Shown in pieces: positions 32,460 to 39,834 of a stretch of 64,000 nucleotides of DNA. Below the pieces are notes generated by a model, which was not told where the DNA came from, did not search any database, and was given only the letters and a program-made list of their open reading frames with translations. The stretch's first letter is position 1. Each line of letters begins with the position of its first letter. Source of the stretch: Streptomyces catenulae (GTDB lineage: Bacteria; Actinomycetota; Actinomycetes; Streptomycetales; Streptomycetaceae); the NCBI RefSeq assembly GCF_000718015.1, contig NZ_JODY01000002.1:310001-374000 (forward strand), given 5' to 3'. The position numbers were made by a program, and so were the translations under genes.

Positions 32460-32552
32460 GACATTCCGGTACGGACCGGCGCTCCGCCCGGGGCCGGGAT
32501 CCGGCCCGGCGCGGGGCGTCGGCGCCCCGTACCGGCCGTGTACCGGAATGTC
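32460..32552. repeat. Long inverted repeat upstream of the ferredoxin operon
   Basis: GACATTCCGGTAC (32460-32472) is repeated inverted as GTACCGGAATGTC (32540-32552), flanking about 67 bp that itself contains a GGGCCGG-GAT-CCGGCCC hairpin. A third CGGAATG copy lies near 32404. The structure is in the 295-bp gap between the CapA-like gene end (32650) and the ferredoxin start. It may be paired operators for the ferredoxin operon, a terminator for the upstream gene, or both. Confidence 0.6.
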
Positions 32553-32649
32553 CGCCGGGCGCCCGCAGCGGCGGGCCGGGGCGCGGGCCGCCCGGTCCGC
32601 CGCACCGCCGCCCGCCCCCGCGTGTCCGGGCGCCGACCGTGTCCCGCGC

Positions 32650-33840
32650 TCAGCGTCCCGCCTTCAGCCCCGATGCGGCAGCCCCCCTGCTGAGCACGGT
32701 CTTCCCGATCGCGGCGCGTTCCTTGACCCACAGTTTGGTGCGGTTGAGGTTGATGCTGCGCAGCGGCCGGCCATGGGTGATGAGCTGTGGGACGTACTCC
32801 GCGTCGGTCACCTGCCAGCGCTCGCCGGGCCGCTCCGGCGGGGCGAAGCGGAAGCGGGCGACGGTGCCCCAGTTGCCCTGCCACTTCTTCATGGCTCCGG
32901 TGATCTGGTCTCCGAGCCCGTAGACCACCCACACACCGTTGACCCTCTCGTACGCCTGCGGGGCGCGGGTGCCGGTGCCCAGGAGCAGGTCGAGGTCGGG
33001 GCGGCCGTCGGTCTGCGCCGCGGTCAGGGCGCGGGCCAGGGCGAGTTGGGTGGCGTCGGGGACGGAACCGTACTCGGTGCCCCACTCCACGCTGACCACG
33101 ACGAGGTCGGCACCGGCGCGGCGGGCGGCGCGGGCGTCGGCGACGATCCGCTGTTCGTCGACGAGGTTGACCGCCCAGGGTTTGCCGCCGCGGGCGGCGG
33201 CCCGGCGGTCGCCGAGGGCGTAGGAGAGGTGCGCGACCTCGGCGCCGCCGCGCGCCCGCAGCAGCGCGGGGCGGGAGCCCTCGGCGGCGTCCCGCGCCGA
33301 TCCGGTGTGCCGCATCCCGACGGTGTCCAGCGCCTCCAGGGTGGTGCGGACCCCGGCGTCGCCGCGGTCGAGGGTGTGGCCGGAGGCGGTGGCGCAGGAG
33401 TCGAACCCGGCGTCCTTGAGGGCGGTGGCGACCTGGGGCGGGGCCTGGGCGGCGCCGGAGCTGGTGAAGGGGCCGGTCAACGGGCCGAGCGGGGTCCCCA
33501 GATGACACAGCGCGAGGTCCGCCTCGGCGATGACGGGTTTGATCCCCTTGAGCATCGGCCGGTAGTCGTACCCGGTCGGCGCCCCGGCGTGGTGCGCGAA
33601 GTCCGGCGCGTCGTCCTGCGCGGTGTCCAGGACCTCCGGGTACGAGGCGAGGACCTCCCCGGACGCGACGAGGGTGAACGGCGCCTTGGCGGCCGAGGGT
33701 GGCGGGGCACCGCCGTGCCCGCCCGCCGCGGCCGGTGCGGACGGGGCCGGGCGGGGCGGCGGGGCGGCCGGGGGCGCACCGCAGCCGACGGCGAGGGCGG
33801 CGACCAGGACGGTCACGGCAGAGCGGGGGTACAGGTTCAT
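32650..33840 (-). CDS. CapA-family lipoprotein
   Basis: A 396-aa protein with a lipoprotein signal: VLVAALAVGCG gives a lipobox with Cys20. A Pro/Ala-rich linker (21-50) is followed by a CapA/PGA_cap domain of the metallophosphoesterase-like fold: FTLVASGEVLASYPE (the family has a G-D/E-x segment here), DLALCHLGTPLGP, GFDSCATASGHTLDRGDAGVR, VVVSVEWGTEYG and DLLLGTGTRAPQ. Some usual metal ligands are replaced (for example GHGSH/GTGTR), so enzymatic activity is uncertain. CapA proteins are associated with poly-gamma-glutamate or capsule handling, but no capB/capC is nearby. Confidence 0.8.
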   Translation of the reverse strand: MNLYPRSAVTVLVAALAVGCGAPPAAPPPRPAPSAPAAAGGHGGAPPPSAAKAPFTLVASGEVLASYPEVLDTAQDDAPDFAHHAGAPTGYDYRPMLKGIKPVIAEADLALCHLGTPLGPLTGPFTSSGAAQAPPQVATALKDAGFDSCATASGHTLDRGDAGVRTTLEALDTVGMRHTGSARDAAEGSRPALLRARGGAEVAHLSYALGDRRAAARGGKPWAVNLVDEQRIVADARAARRAGADLVVVSVEWGTEYGSVPDATQLALARALTAAQTDGRPDLDLLLGTGTRAPQAYERVNGVWVVYGLGDQITGAMKKWQGNWGTVARFRFAPPERPGERWQVTDAEYVPQLITHGRPLRSINLNRTKLWVKERAAIGKTVLSRGAAASGLKAGR

Positions 33841-33993
33841 TCCTGACGCATATCAAGACGATTCTTCGGATAAGCAGCGGAAAGGGTGGATTGCGGGGAT
33901 ATCGCCCGGACGGCCGCCCGGCCCGCTCGGCGGCGTGGGCGCGACGGCGTCGGGGCCGGGCGGGCGCCCCTCCCGCCGCGCCCCGCCCGCCTC

Positions 33994-33999
33994 TACGCT
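33994..33999 (+). promoter_or_regulatory. Leaderless-type -10 box of the APH(6)-like gene
   Basis: TACGCT ends 6 bases before the ATG at 34006. There is no Shine-Dalgarno between them (GCCTGT). Confidence 0.5.
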
Positions 34000-34005
34000 G
34001 CCTGT

Positions 34006-34959
34006 ATGGACGACACCGGCGGCCACCCCGCCACGGACCGTTTCCCGCCCGGCCTGACCATGCTCCGTACGGTGCGGCGTACGGCCGACGGGCGGTCCTG
34101 GCTGGCGCGGCTGCCGGAGCTGGTGCGGGCGGCGGAGGAGCGGTGGGGGCTGCGGCTGGGCGCCCCGTACGACGGTGGCAGCTGTTCCTGGGTCGCGCCC
34201 GCCACGCTGCCGGACGGTGCGCCCGCCGTCCTCAAGGTCGGGCTGCCGCACCGCGAGGCCGACGGCGAGGCGCCCGCGCTGCGCGCCTGGGCGGGCGAGG
34301 GCGCCGTACGGCTGCTCGACCACGATCCGGCGCTCGGGGCGCTGCTCATCGAGCGGTGCGCACCGGGTACCCCGCTCGCCGCCGCGCCGCTGCCGCCGGA
34401 GGAACGGCTCACCCTCGCCGCCGAGGTGCTGCGCGGTCTGTGGGCGGTGCCGCGCCCGGCGGACGGCGGGCCGGAGTCGATGGTGGCGGTGTGCGACGAG
34501 TGGGCCGCGCTGGTCGAGGAGCGCGCCGCGCACCTGCCCGCCGGGTACGACGCCGGGCTGGTGGCGCTGGGGGCGCGGCTGCTGCGGACGCTGCCGCGCG
34601 GGGCCCGGCGTACGGCGGTGGTCCACGGCGACGCCAACCCGGGCAACCTCCTCGCCGCCCGGCGCCGCCCCTGGCTGGCCATCGACCCCAAGCCGATGAC
34701 CGGCGACCCGGCGTACGACCCGTGGCCGCTGCTGCTGCAGATCGACGACCCGTTCACCCACCCCGACCCGGGCCCGGTGCTGCACGCCCGCGCCCGGTTG
34801 CTCGGCGCCGCCCTGGCCGAGGACCCGGCGCGGCTGCTGGCCTGGGCGGCGGCGCGCGGGGTGGAGAGCGCGCTGCACGAGGCGGCGCACGGCGACCCGG
34901 CGGGCGGCGCGGACGCGTTGCGGCGGGCGTGGGTGGCGGCGGAGCTGGCGGGGTGCTGA
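34006..34959 (+). CDS. APH(6)/hydroxyurea-type phosphotransferase
   Basis: A 317-aa kinase of the streptomycin 6-phosphotransferase/hydroxyurea-kinase family. N-lobe: APAVLKVGLPHREADGEAPALRAW. The catalytic loop VVHGDANPGNLL is canonical (H207, D209, N214) and the metal-binding motif is LAIDPKPMTGDPAYDPWPLL (D227), which is diagnostic for the family. Members phosphorylate streptomycin or hydroxyurea-like compounds; many chromosomal copies in Streptomyces have unknown natural substrates. A leaderless-type promoter precedes the ATG. No aminoglycoside biosynthesis genes are nearby, so a resistance or housekeeping role cannot be decided. Confidence 0.88.
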   Translation: MDDTGGHPATDRFPPGLTMLRTVRRTADGRSWLARLPELVRAAEERWGLRLGAPYDGGSCSWVAPATLPDGAPAVLKVGLPHREADGEAPALRAWAGEGAVRLLDHDPALGALLIERCAPGTPLAAAPLPPEERLTLAAEVLRGLWAVPRPADGGPESMVAVCDEWAALVEERAAHLPAGYDAGLVALGARLLRTLPRGARRTAVVHGDANPGNLLAARRRPWLAIDPKPMTGDPAYDPWPLLLQIDDPFTHPDPGPVLHARARLLGAALAEDPARLLAWAAARGVESALHEAAHGDPAGGADALRRAWVAAELAGC

Positions 34960-35299
34960 GCGCCCGCCCGGGCAGGGCCTGAGCGACGGCTTCCGGGGTT
35001 CCCGACCGGCGCTTCCCGTACCGGCCGCCCGCCGGACATCGGAGGTGTGCCCCTCGGGGCATCTGCCGCACCACGGCCCCAACTCCACGTAGCGCACCGG
35101 CAATCCCCCTCGCACCGCACGTCAACCCCCCTTTCCCGCACCGCGTTGGCCCGTCCGGAATGTGTTCACCCCTCCGACGTACGCCCCGTGCGGGGGCTTC
35201 CGGAACGTCCGGTGGGGCACCACCATGCGGAGGGGCCGGCGCGGCGGGCGGCCGTTCGTGTGCGCCCGTTCCCCGCCGCGCGCGCCGACTGGAGGCCGC
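34960..35299. other. 340-bp gap with no recognisable gene
   Basis: No frame here has a convincing protein or a match to the missing part of the truncated hydrolase downstream. A short TGCCCC-TC-GGGGCA dyad lies near 35047-35060. Otherwise nothing stands out. Confidence 0.5.
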
Positions 35300-36244
35300 A
35301 TGGCCGTCGAACCGTCCCCGTCCCACCGCTCCCCCGCCTCCCCGCCGGGACGCCGCGCCCCCGGGGCGCCGACCCTGACCGCGGCGGGCAGAGGCGAGGA
35401 CGGGGTGGCCGGGCGGGAGGCGGAGCCCGGCGACTCCTGGGTGCGGCTCCTGGCCGACGCCGACCCCGTCTGGCGGCGGCTGCCCGCGGCGTGGCAGGAG
35501 GCGCCGTTCCTCGGGAACGCACTGCTGGGCAGCTGGGCGTCGGCCGAACCGGACGGGCACGCGGTGCGGTTCACCGTGCAACAGGGCGAAGTCCCGGCGC
35601 AGCGGCCGGAGTCGGGGGCACCGTTCGGTCCGGTACGGCCGCCGGTGGGGCACTTCACGCTGACGCCGTGCGGCGCGGTCACCGCGGCGGACTGGCGGCT
35701 GCGGCTGCGCGAGGCGGAGCTGACCGGCACCCTCACCACCGACCGCGGCACCCTCACGGTCCGCGCGCTGGTGCACACCGCGCGCCCCGTGCTCGCCGTC
35801 GAGGTGGTCCCGAGCGCCGGGGAGCGGGCGTTCCGCTGGCGGTTCCGTCCGGCCGGGGCGGACGGGCCCGAGGGGGACACCGGTCCGCCGCCCGTCCGGG
35901 TCGAGGAGCACGCCGCGGCGCACGCCGCCGTGCGACCGCTACCGGACGGCGGGGCGCAGGTGACGGCGTGGCGGGAGCGGGCCGACGGGTACGGGGCGCG
36001 GACGCTGTACGCGGCGGTCGTCCCGGCGCACCCGGACCGCGCGGCGCGGCGGCGGGCGCTGCGGGTGGTGCGGGACGCCACCGCGGAGCCGTACGACGCG
36101 CTGGCGGCGGATCACCGGTCGTGGTGGCACACCTATTTCCACCGCGGGCTGCGGGCCGTGGCGGACTCCCGGTTGCAGCGGAACGACGGGATCCAGCTCT
36201 ACCGGGCGGCGTTCCTCCCTCCGCCGCGCGAGGGGCTGCCGTAG
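35300..36244 (+). pseudogene. C-terminally truncated GH95-type glycoside hydrolase
   Basis: A 314-codon frame that matches only the N-terminal beta-sandwich of GH95-type (fucosidase-like) enzymes: WRRLPAAWQEAPFLGNALLGSWASA corresponds to the family's W-x-EALPLGNGRLGA opening, and DHRSWWHTYFHRGLRAVADSRLQRNDGIQLYRAAF to the linker helix before the catalytic (alpha/alpha)6 barrel. It stops there (FLPPPREGLP), losing roughly 450 residues and all catalytic acids, and no continuation exists in any frame before the next gene. The usual signal peptide is also absent. GGAGG lies 4 bases before the ATG at 35300; an alternative start at 35162 adds unlikely sequence. Probably a deletion remnant; a domain-only protein is possible. 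Confidence 0.7.
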
Positions 36245-36294
36245 CTTCCGGCCGACCTGCCGAGGGGGACGGCGCGGCCGGGGCACGGGGCGCC

Positions 36295-36335
36295 GGGGGT
36301 GTCCGGCGGCGGCAGGCCCGCCGCCGGACACCCCC
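36295..36335. terminator. Strong 18-bp hairpin terminator
   Basis: Arms 36295-36312 (GGGGGTGTCCGGCGGCGG) and 36318-36335 pair perfectly around a 5-nt loop, 50 bp after the truncated hydrolase stop. Its survival suggests that the original gene end was retained or that the deletion was internal. Confidence 0.85.
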
Positions 36336-36367
36336 GCACGGGCCGAGCCCCGCATCACACCTACTTT

Positions 36368-36405
36368 GTGAAATTCACGTCTTGATCTGAGAACTTCACA
36401 TGTGA
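36368..36405. promoter_or_regulatory. AT-rich double operator before the polyol cluster
   Basis: GTGAA-A-TTCAC (36368-36378) and TCACATGTGA (36396-36405) are perfect palindromes with the same GTGA/TCAC half-sites, centres about 28 bp apart, in a roughly 70-bp AT-rich patch that contrasts with its surroundings. The arrangement fits a DeoR- or GntR-type sugar repressor controlling the downstream three genes. Confidence 0.6.
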
Positions 36406-36421
36406 TTCTGTTTGAAGCATC

Positions 36422-37204
36422 ATGAACGACGTGATCCCTGAGAACTCGACGTCTTCCGTGCGCCCGCGCCCGGTGGTCGGCGTCTCGCTGAAGCTCTACT
36501 TCGGCCTGGCGCAGACCCGGGCCTGGCTCGCGGAGGTGGCCGCGCTCCGCGACGCCCTCACCGCGCTCCCCCGCCCCGTCGACCTCTTCGTCCTCCCCGC
36601 CTTCCCCGCCCTCGCCGACGCCCGCGACCTACTGGCCGGGACCGGCATCGGCTACGGCGCCCAGGACGTCCACTGGGCCGAGAACGGCGCCTGGACCGGT
36701 GAGGTCTCCGCGGGCATGCTCGCCGAGACCGGCGCCCGCTACGTCGAGATCGGCCACGCCGAGCGCCGCCGCCACTTCGGCGAGACCGACGAGACGGTGG
36801 CCGCCAAGACCCGCGCCGCCACCCACGCCGGGCTGATCCCCGTGATCTGCGCCGGTGAACGCCGCGCCGACGGCCTCGCGGACGCCGTCGCGGAGACCCT
36901 CACCCAGGTCCGCGCCGCCCTGTCCGGCGCCGTCCCCGGCAGCGAGATCGTCATCGCGTACGAGCCGGTCTGGGCGATCGGCGCCCGCGAACCGGCCCCC
37001 GCGCACCACGTCCGGACGGTCGCCGACGCGATCCGCGGCGCGCTGCGCGACCACGACGTCCGCGGGCGGCTGATCTACGGCGGCACCGCGGGCCCCGGCA
37101 CCTACACCGAACTGGACGGCGCCGTCGACGGACTGTTCCTGGGACGTCTCGCCCATGACACCGAGGGCCTGCGCAAGGTCGTCGAAGAGATCGCCGGTGG
37201 CTGA
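36422..37204 (+). CDS. Triose-phosphate-isomerase-family sugar isomerase
   Basis: A 260-aa TIM-barrel isomerase with all three catalytic residues: Lys24 in GVSLKLYFG, His112 in VEIGHAERRRHFGE and Glu181 in IAYEPVWAIG. The normal GNWKMN and GHSERR motifs are altered to VSLKLY and GHAERR, as in catabolic paralogues rather than glycolytic TpiA. Next to RpiB and a zinc dehydrogenase it recalls the EryH/LerI L-erythrulose-1-phosphate isomerases of tetritol catabolism; this is inference from context. The ATG at 36422 follows a weak GAAG and lies directly downstream of the AT-rich operators. Confidence 0.85.
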   Translation: MNDVIPENSTSSVRPRPVVGVSLKLYFGLAQTRAWLAEVAALRDALTALPRPVDLFVLPAFPALADARDLLAGTGIGYGAQDVHWAENGAWTGEVSAGMLAETGARYVEIGHAERRRHFGETDETVAAKTRAATHAGLIPVICAGERRADGLADAVAETLTQVRAALSGAVPGSEIVIAYEPVWAIGAREPAPAHHVRTVADAIRGALRDHDVRGRLIYGGTAGPGTYTELDGAVDGLFLGRLAHDTEGLRKVVEEIAGG

Positions 37205-37262
37205 TCCGAGCCGCCTTCCCGCACCCACCCGGCCGCACGGCCCCGCCCCGTCAGGAGACCCC

Positions 37263-37733
37263 GTGACCACCGCCCAGGACCCCGTCCGTATCGCCATCGG
37301 CGCCGACGACGCAGGCATCGTCATGCGGGACGCGATGATCGCCTACCTCACCGACCGCGGCTACCCCGTCACCGACCTCAGCGCCGCCCCCACCGAGGAC
37401 TACCCGGACGTCGCCGAGCGCGTCGCGCGGAGCGTGGCCCGCGGCGACCACGAGCGGGCCGTGCTGATCTGCGGCACCGGCATCGGCATGGCCATCGCCG
37501 CCAACAAGGTCCCCGGCATCCGCGCCGCGCAGATCCCCGACAGCTACAGCGCCGAGCGCGCCCGCAAGTCCAACGACGCCCAGATCGCCTGCTTCGGCAA
37601 CCGCACGATGGGCGTCGAAGCCGCGCTGGTCTGCCTGGAGCACTGGCTGGCCTCGGAGTTCGCGGGCGGCGGCTCGGCGCCCAAGGTCGAGAAGATCCGG
37701 CAGGTCGAGTCCCGTAACCTCCTCACCGCCTGA
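37263..37733 (+). CDS. rpiB: RpiB/LacAB-family sugar-phosphate isomerase
   Basis: A 156-aa RpiB-type isomerase: IAIGADDAGIVMRDAM at the phosphate-binding N-terminus, catalytic Cys70 in AVLICGTGIGMAIAANKVPGIRAA, and SNDAQIACFGNRTMG near the end. Family members interconvert ribose-5-P/ribulose-5-P, or in polyol clusters D-erythrulose-4-P/erythrose-4-P. The GTG at 37263 follows AGGAG. It lies 58 bp after the TIM-family gene and 65 bp before the zinc dehydrogenase, all on one strand, so one operon is likely. Confidence 0.88.
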   Translation: MTTAQDPVRIAIGADDAGIVMRDAMIAYLTDRGYPVTDLSAAPTEDYPDVAERVARSVARGDHERAVLICGTGIGMAIAANKVPGIRAAQIPDSYSAERARKSNDAQIACFGNRTMGVEAALVCLEHWLASEFAGGGSAPKVEKIRQVESRNLLTA

Positions 37734-37798
37734 CCCACCGAGCCCTCCCAGGAGCCCCGCCCCTCTCCCGCACCCTCTTCCGAAAGGCGGTAGCGACC

Positions 37799-38812
37799 AT
37801 GCGCGCCGTTGTCATCGAGGAACCGAACAAGCTCTCCGTGACCACCGTCGCGGACCCCACCCCGGGCCCCGGCGAGGTGGTCGTCAAGGTGACCGCCGCC
37901 GGACTGTGCGGCACCGATGTGCACATGCTCGCGGGCGAGTTCGGGCCCACCCGCTACCCGGTGATCCCCGGCCACGAGTTCTCCGGCGAGATCGTCGCGG
38001 TGGGCGCGGGCGTCACCGGCTACGCGGAGGGCGACGCCGTCGCCGCCGACCCGGCCATCTACTGCGGCGCCTGCCACTTCTGCGCCATCGGCCGCGGCAA
38101 CCTCTGCGAGCGGTGGGGCACCATCGGCATCACCGTCGACGGCGCCTGCGCCGAGTACGTGAAGGTCCCGGTCGGCAACCTCTACCGGCTGCCGGAGACC
38201 GTCCGCCTGGAGCACGCCCCGCTCATCGAGCCGCTGTCGACGATCGTCCGCGGCTTCGACATCGTCGACCCGCAGCTCGGCGACAACTTCCTGATCTACG
38301 GCGCGGGCACCATGGGCCTGCTCTACCTCCAGGTCGCCCGCCGGGCCGGTGCCGCCTCCGTGTCCGTCGTCGACCTCAACGAGGACCGGCTGGCGGTCGC
38401 CCGCCAACTCGGCGCCGACGCCGTCGCCACCACCGCCGACGCGCTGACCGACGACCACCCGCGCGGCTGGCAGGTCGTCACCGACTGCACCGGCAACATC
38501 CGCGCCATCGAGGACGGACTGACCCGGCCCATCCGCGGCGGCACCTTCCAGCAGTTCGGCTGCGCCCCCGACCAGGAGAAGGCGCAGTTCTCGCCGTTCC
38601 GCATCTACAACGACGAGATCCGCATCGTCGGCAGCATGGCGATCCTGCACAGCTACGGCCGCGCCGTGGAGTTGCTGGGCAGGGGCGTCATCGACTCCGA
38701 GACGATGATCACCCACCGCTTCGGTCTCGACCGGTACGCCGAGGCGCTGGAGACCTTCAAGAAGGGCACCGGCCGCAAGCTCCAGATCGTCCCCGACGGA
38801 TCGGCCGACTGA
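37799..38812 (+). CDS. Zinc-dependent polyol/alcohol dehydrogenase (MDR)
   Basis: A 337-aa medium-chain dehydrogenase with both zinc sites: catalytic C37 (GLCGTDVHM), H59 and E60 (IPGHEFSGEI), and structural C89, C92, C95 and C103 (YCGACHFCAIGRGNLC). NAD-binding loop: IYGAGTMGLLYLQ, with VVDLNEDR after the second strand indicating preference for NAD. It resembles sorbitol/threonine/threitol-type dehydrogenases. With the two isomerases upstream it would oxidise a polyol to a ketose that, once phosphorylated, is isomerised; a kinase and a transporter are not in the window. It ends 9 bp from the convergent regulator gene. Confidence 0.9.
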   Translation: MRAVVIEEPNKLSVTTVADPTPGPGEVVVKVTAAGLCGTDVHMLAGEFGPTRYPVIPGHEFSGEIVAVGAGVTGYAEGDAVAADPAIYCGACHFCAIGRGNLCERWGTIGITVDGACAEYVKVPVGNLYRLPETVRLEHAPLIEPLSTIVRGFDIVDPQLGDNFLIYGAGTMGLLYLQVARRAGAASVSVVDLNEDRLAVARQLGADAVATTADALTDDHPRGWQVVTDCTGNIRAIEDGLTRPIRGGTFQQFGCAPDQEKAQFSPFRIYNDEIRIVGSMAILHSYGRAVELLGRGVIDSETMITHRFGLDRYAEALETFKKGTGRKLQIVPDGSAD

Positions 38813-38821
38813 CCCGTCGGC

Positions 38822-39646
38822 TCAGGGCCCGCGCGTCAGCTCCGGCAGCCGGGCGGCGGTCCCCTCGTCCGAGGGCAGGCACGACACCACCGTGACGCCC
38901 GGCGCGTCGACCGCCGCCAGCTTGACGTAGTCGAACGTCAGCAGCCCCAGCCGGGGATGGGCGAAGCGGCGGCGCGTCGGGCGGAACTCCGCCACGTCGT
39001 GCCTGCCCCACCAGCCGCGGAACTCCTCACTGCGGGCGCACAGTTCCGCGGTCAGCTCCTCGAACGCGGCGTGGCCCGGGTGGCGGTCGGCGTGCGCGCG
39101 GTACTGCTCCAGCAGCGTACGGGCCTGATCCGGCCAGTCGACGAGGAGCGTACGGACCGGCGGATGGGTGAACACCCGGCGCAGCAGATTGGGCACCGGG
39201 TCCGCCCACCCCGCCGGGTCGCCGATCAGCCCGGCCTCGGCGCGGTTCCAGGCCAGTAGATCCCAGTTGGGCGCCACCGCGTAGGCCGGATGCGGGTCCA
39301 ACGCGTCCACCAGGCGTTGCAGCGCCGGGCCGCCGTCCGGCACCGGAGCCGGGCCGGGCGGGGCGTGCCCGGCCAGCGCGGCGAGATGGCGGGCCTCGGC
39401 CGGGGAGAGCCGCAGCACCCGGGCCAGGCTCTCCACCACCTGACGGCTCACGGTGATGTCACGGGCCTGCTCCATCCACGTGTACCAGGTGACGCTGACA
39501 CCGGAGAGCGCGGCGACCTCCTCACGGCGCAGCCCGGGCGTGCGCCGCCGCGGCCCGGTGGGCAGCCCGGCCGTCTCCGGGGAGATCCGTTCGCGGCGGG
39601 AGCGGAGGAACTCCGCCAGAACCCGGCGCCGTTCCCGGTCCGCCAT
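38822..39646 (-). CDS. XRE-family regulator with MmyB-like ligand domain
   Basis: A 274-aa regulator. Residues about 5-75 form a Cro/C1-type helix-turn-helix (LAEFLRSRRERISPE, RRTPGLRREEVAALSGVSVTWYTWMEQ), and about 100-265 form the MmyB-like ligand-binding domain (LVDALDPHPAYAVAPNWDLLAWNRAEAG, FDYVKLAAVDAPGVTVVSCLPSDEGT). In Streptomyces such proteins regulate adjacent transporters or antibiotic genes and may bind fatty-acid-like ligands. The ATG at 39646 is preferred over the immediately preceding GTG. It diverges from a DHA2 transporter with 188 bp between, so it is the likely local regulator of that pump. Confidence 0.9.
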   Translation of the reverse strand: MADRERRRVLAEFLRSRRERISPETAGLPTGPRRRTPGLRREEVAALSGVSVTWYTWMEQARDITVSRQVVESLARVLRLSPAEARHLAALAGHAPPGPAPVPDGGPALQRLVDALDPHPAYAVAPNWDLLAWNRAEAGLIGDPAGWADPVPNLLRRVFTHPPVRTLLVDWPDQARTLLEQYRAHADRHPGHAAFEELTAELCARSEEFRGWWGRHDVAEFRPTRRRFAHPRLGLLTFDYVKLAAVDAPGVTVVSCLPSDEGTAARLPELTRGP

Positions 39647-39834
39647 CACACCGCTCCGTCCACGGGCCCCGCGCCCGCCCGCTCCCCGCCCCGCGCTCCG
39701 GGGCGTCCGACCGCCCGCCAGCGTAACGCCCGTACGGCGCGGACGCGTTCGCCCGCGGGCCCCAGGGTGGTACCCCCACCACCAGCATCAACGGGCTCTG
39801 TATCCCGGCCGCCCCGCCGACCAGGCTCGGCGGC

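Noticed and set aside
32160..33840. A P450 or capsule (capBC) operon around the ferredoxin and CapA-like genes
   Set aside because: No P450 Cys-loop (FxxGxxxC) or capB/capC sequence was seen in any frame nearby; the ferredoxin pair and the CapA-like lipoprotein stand without these partners.
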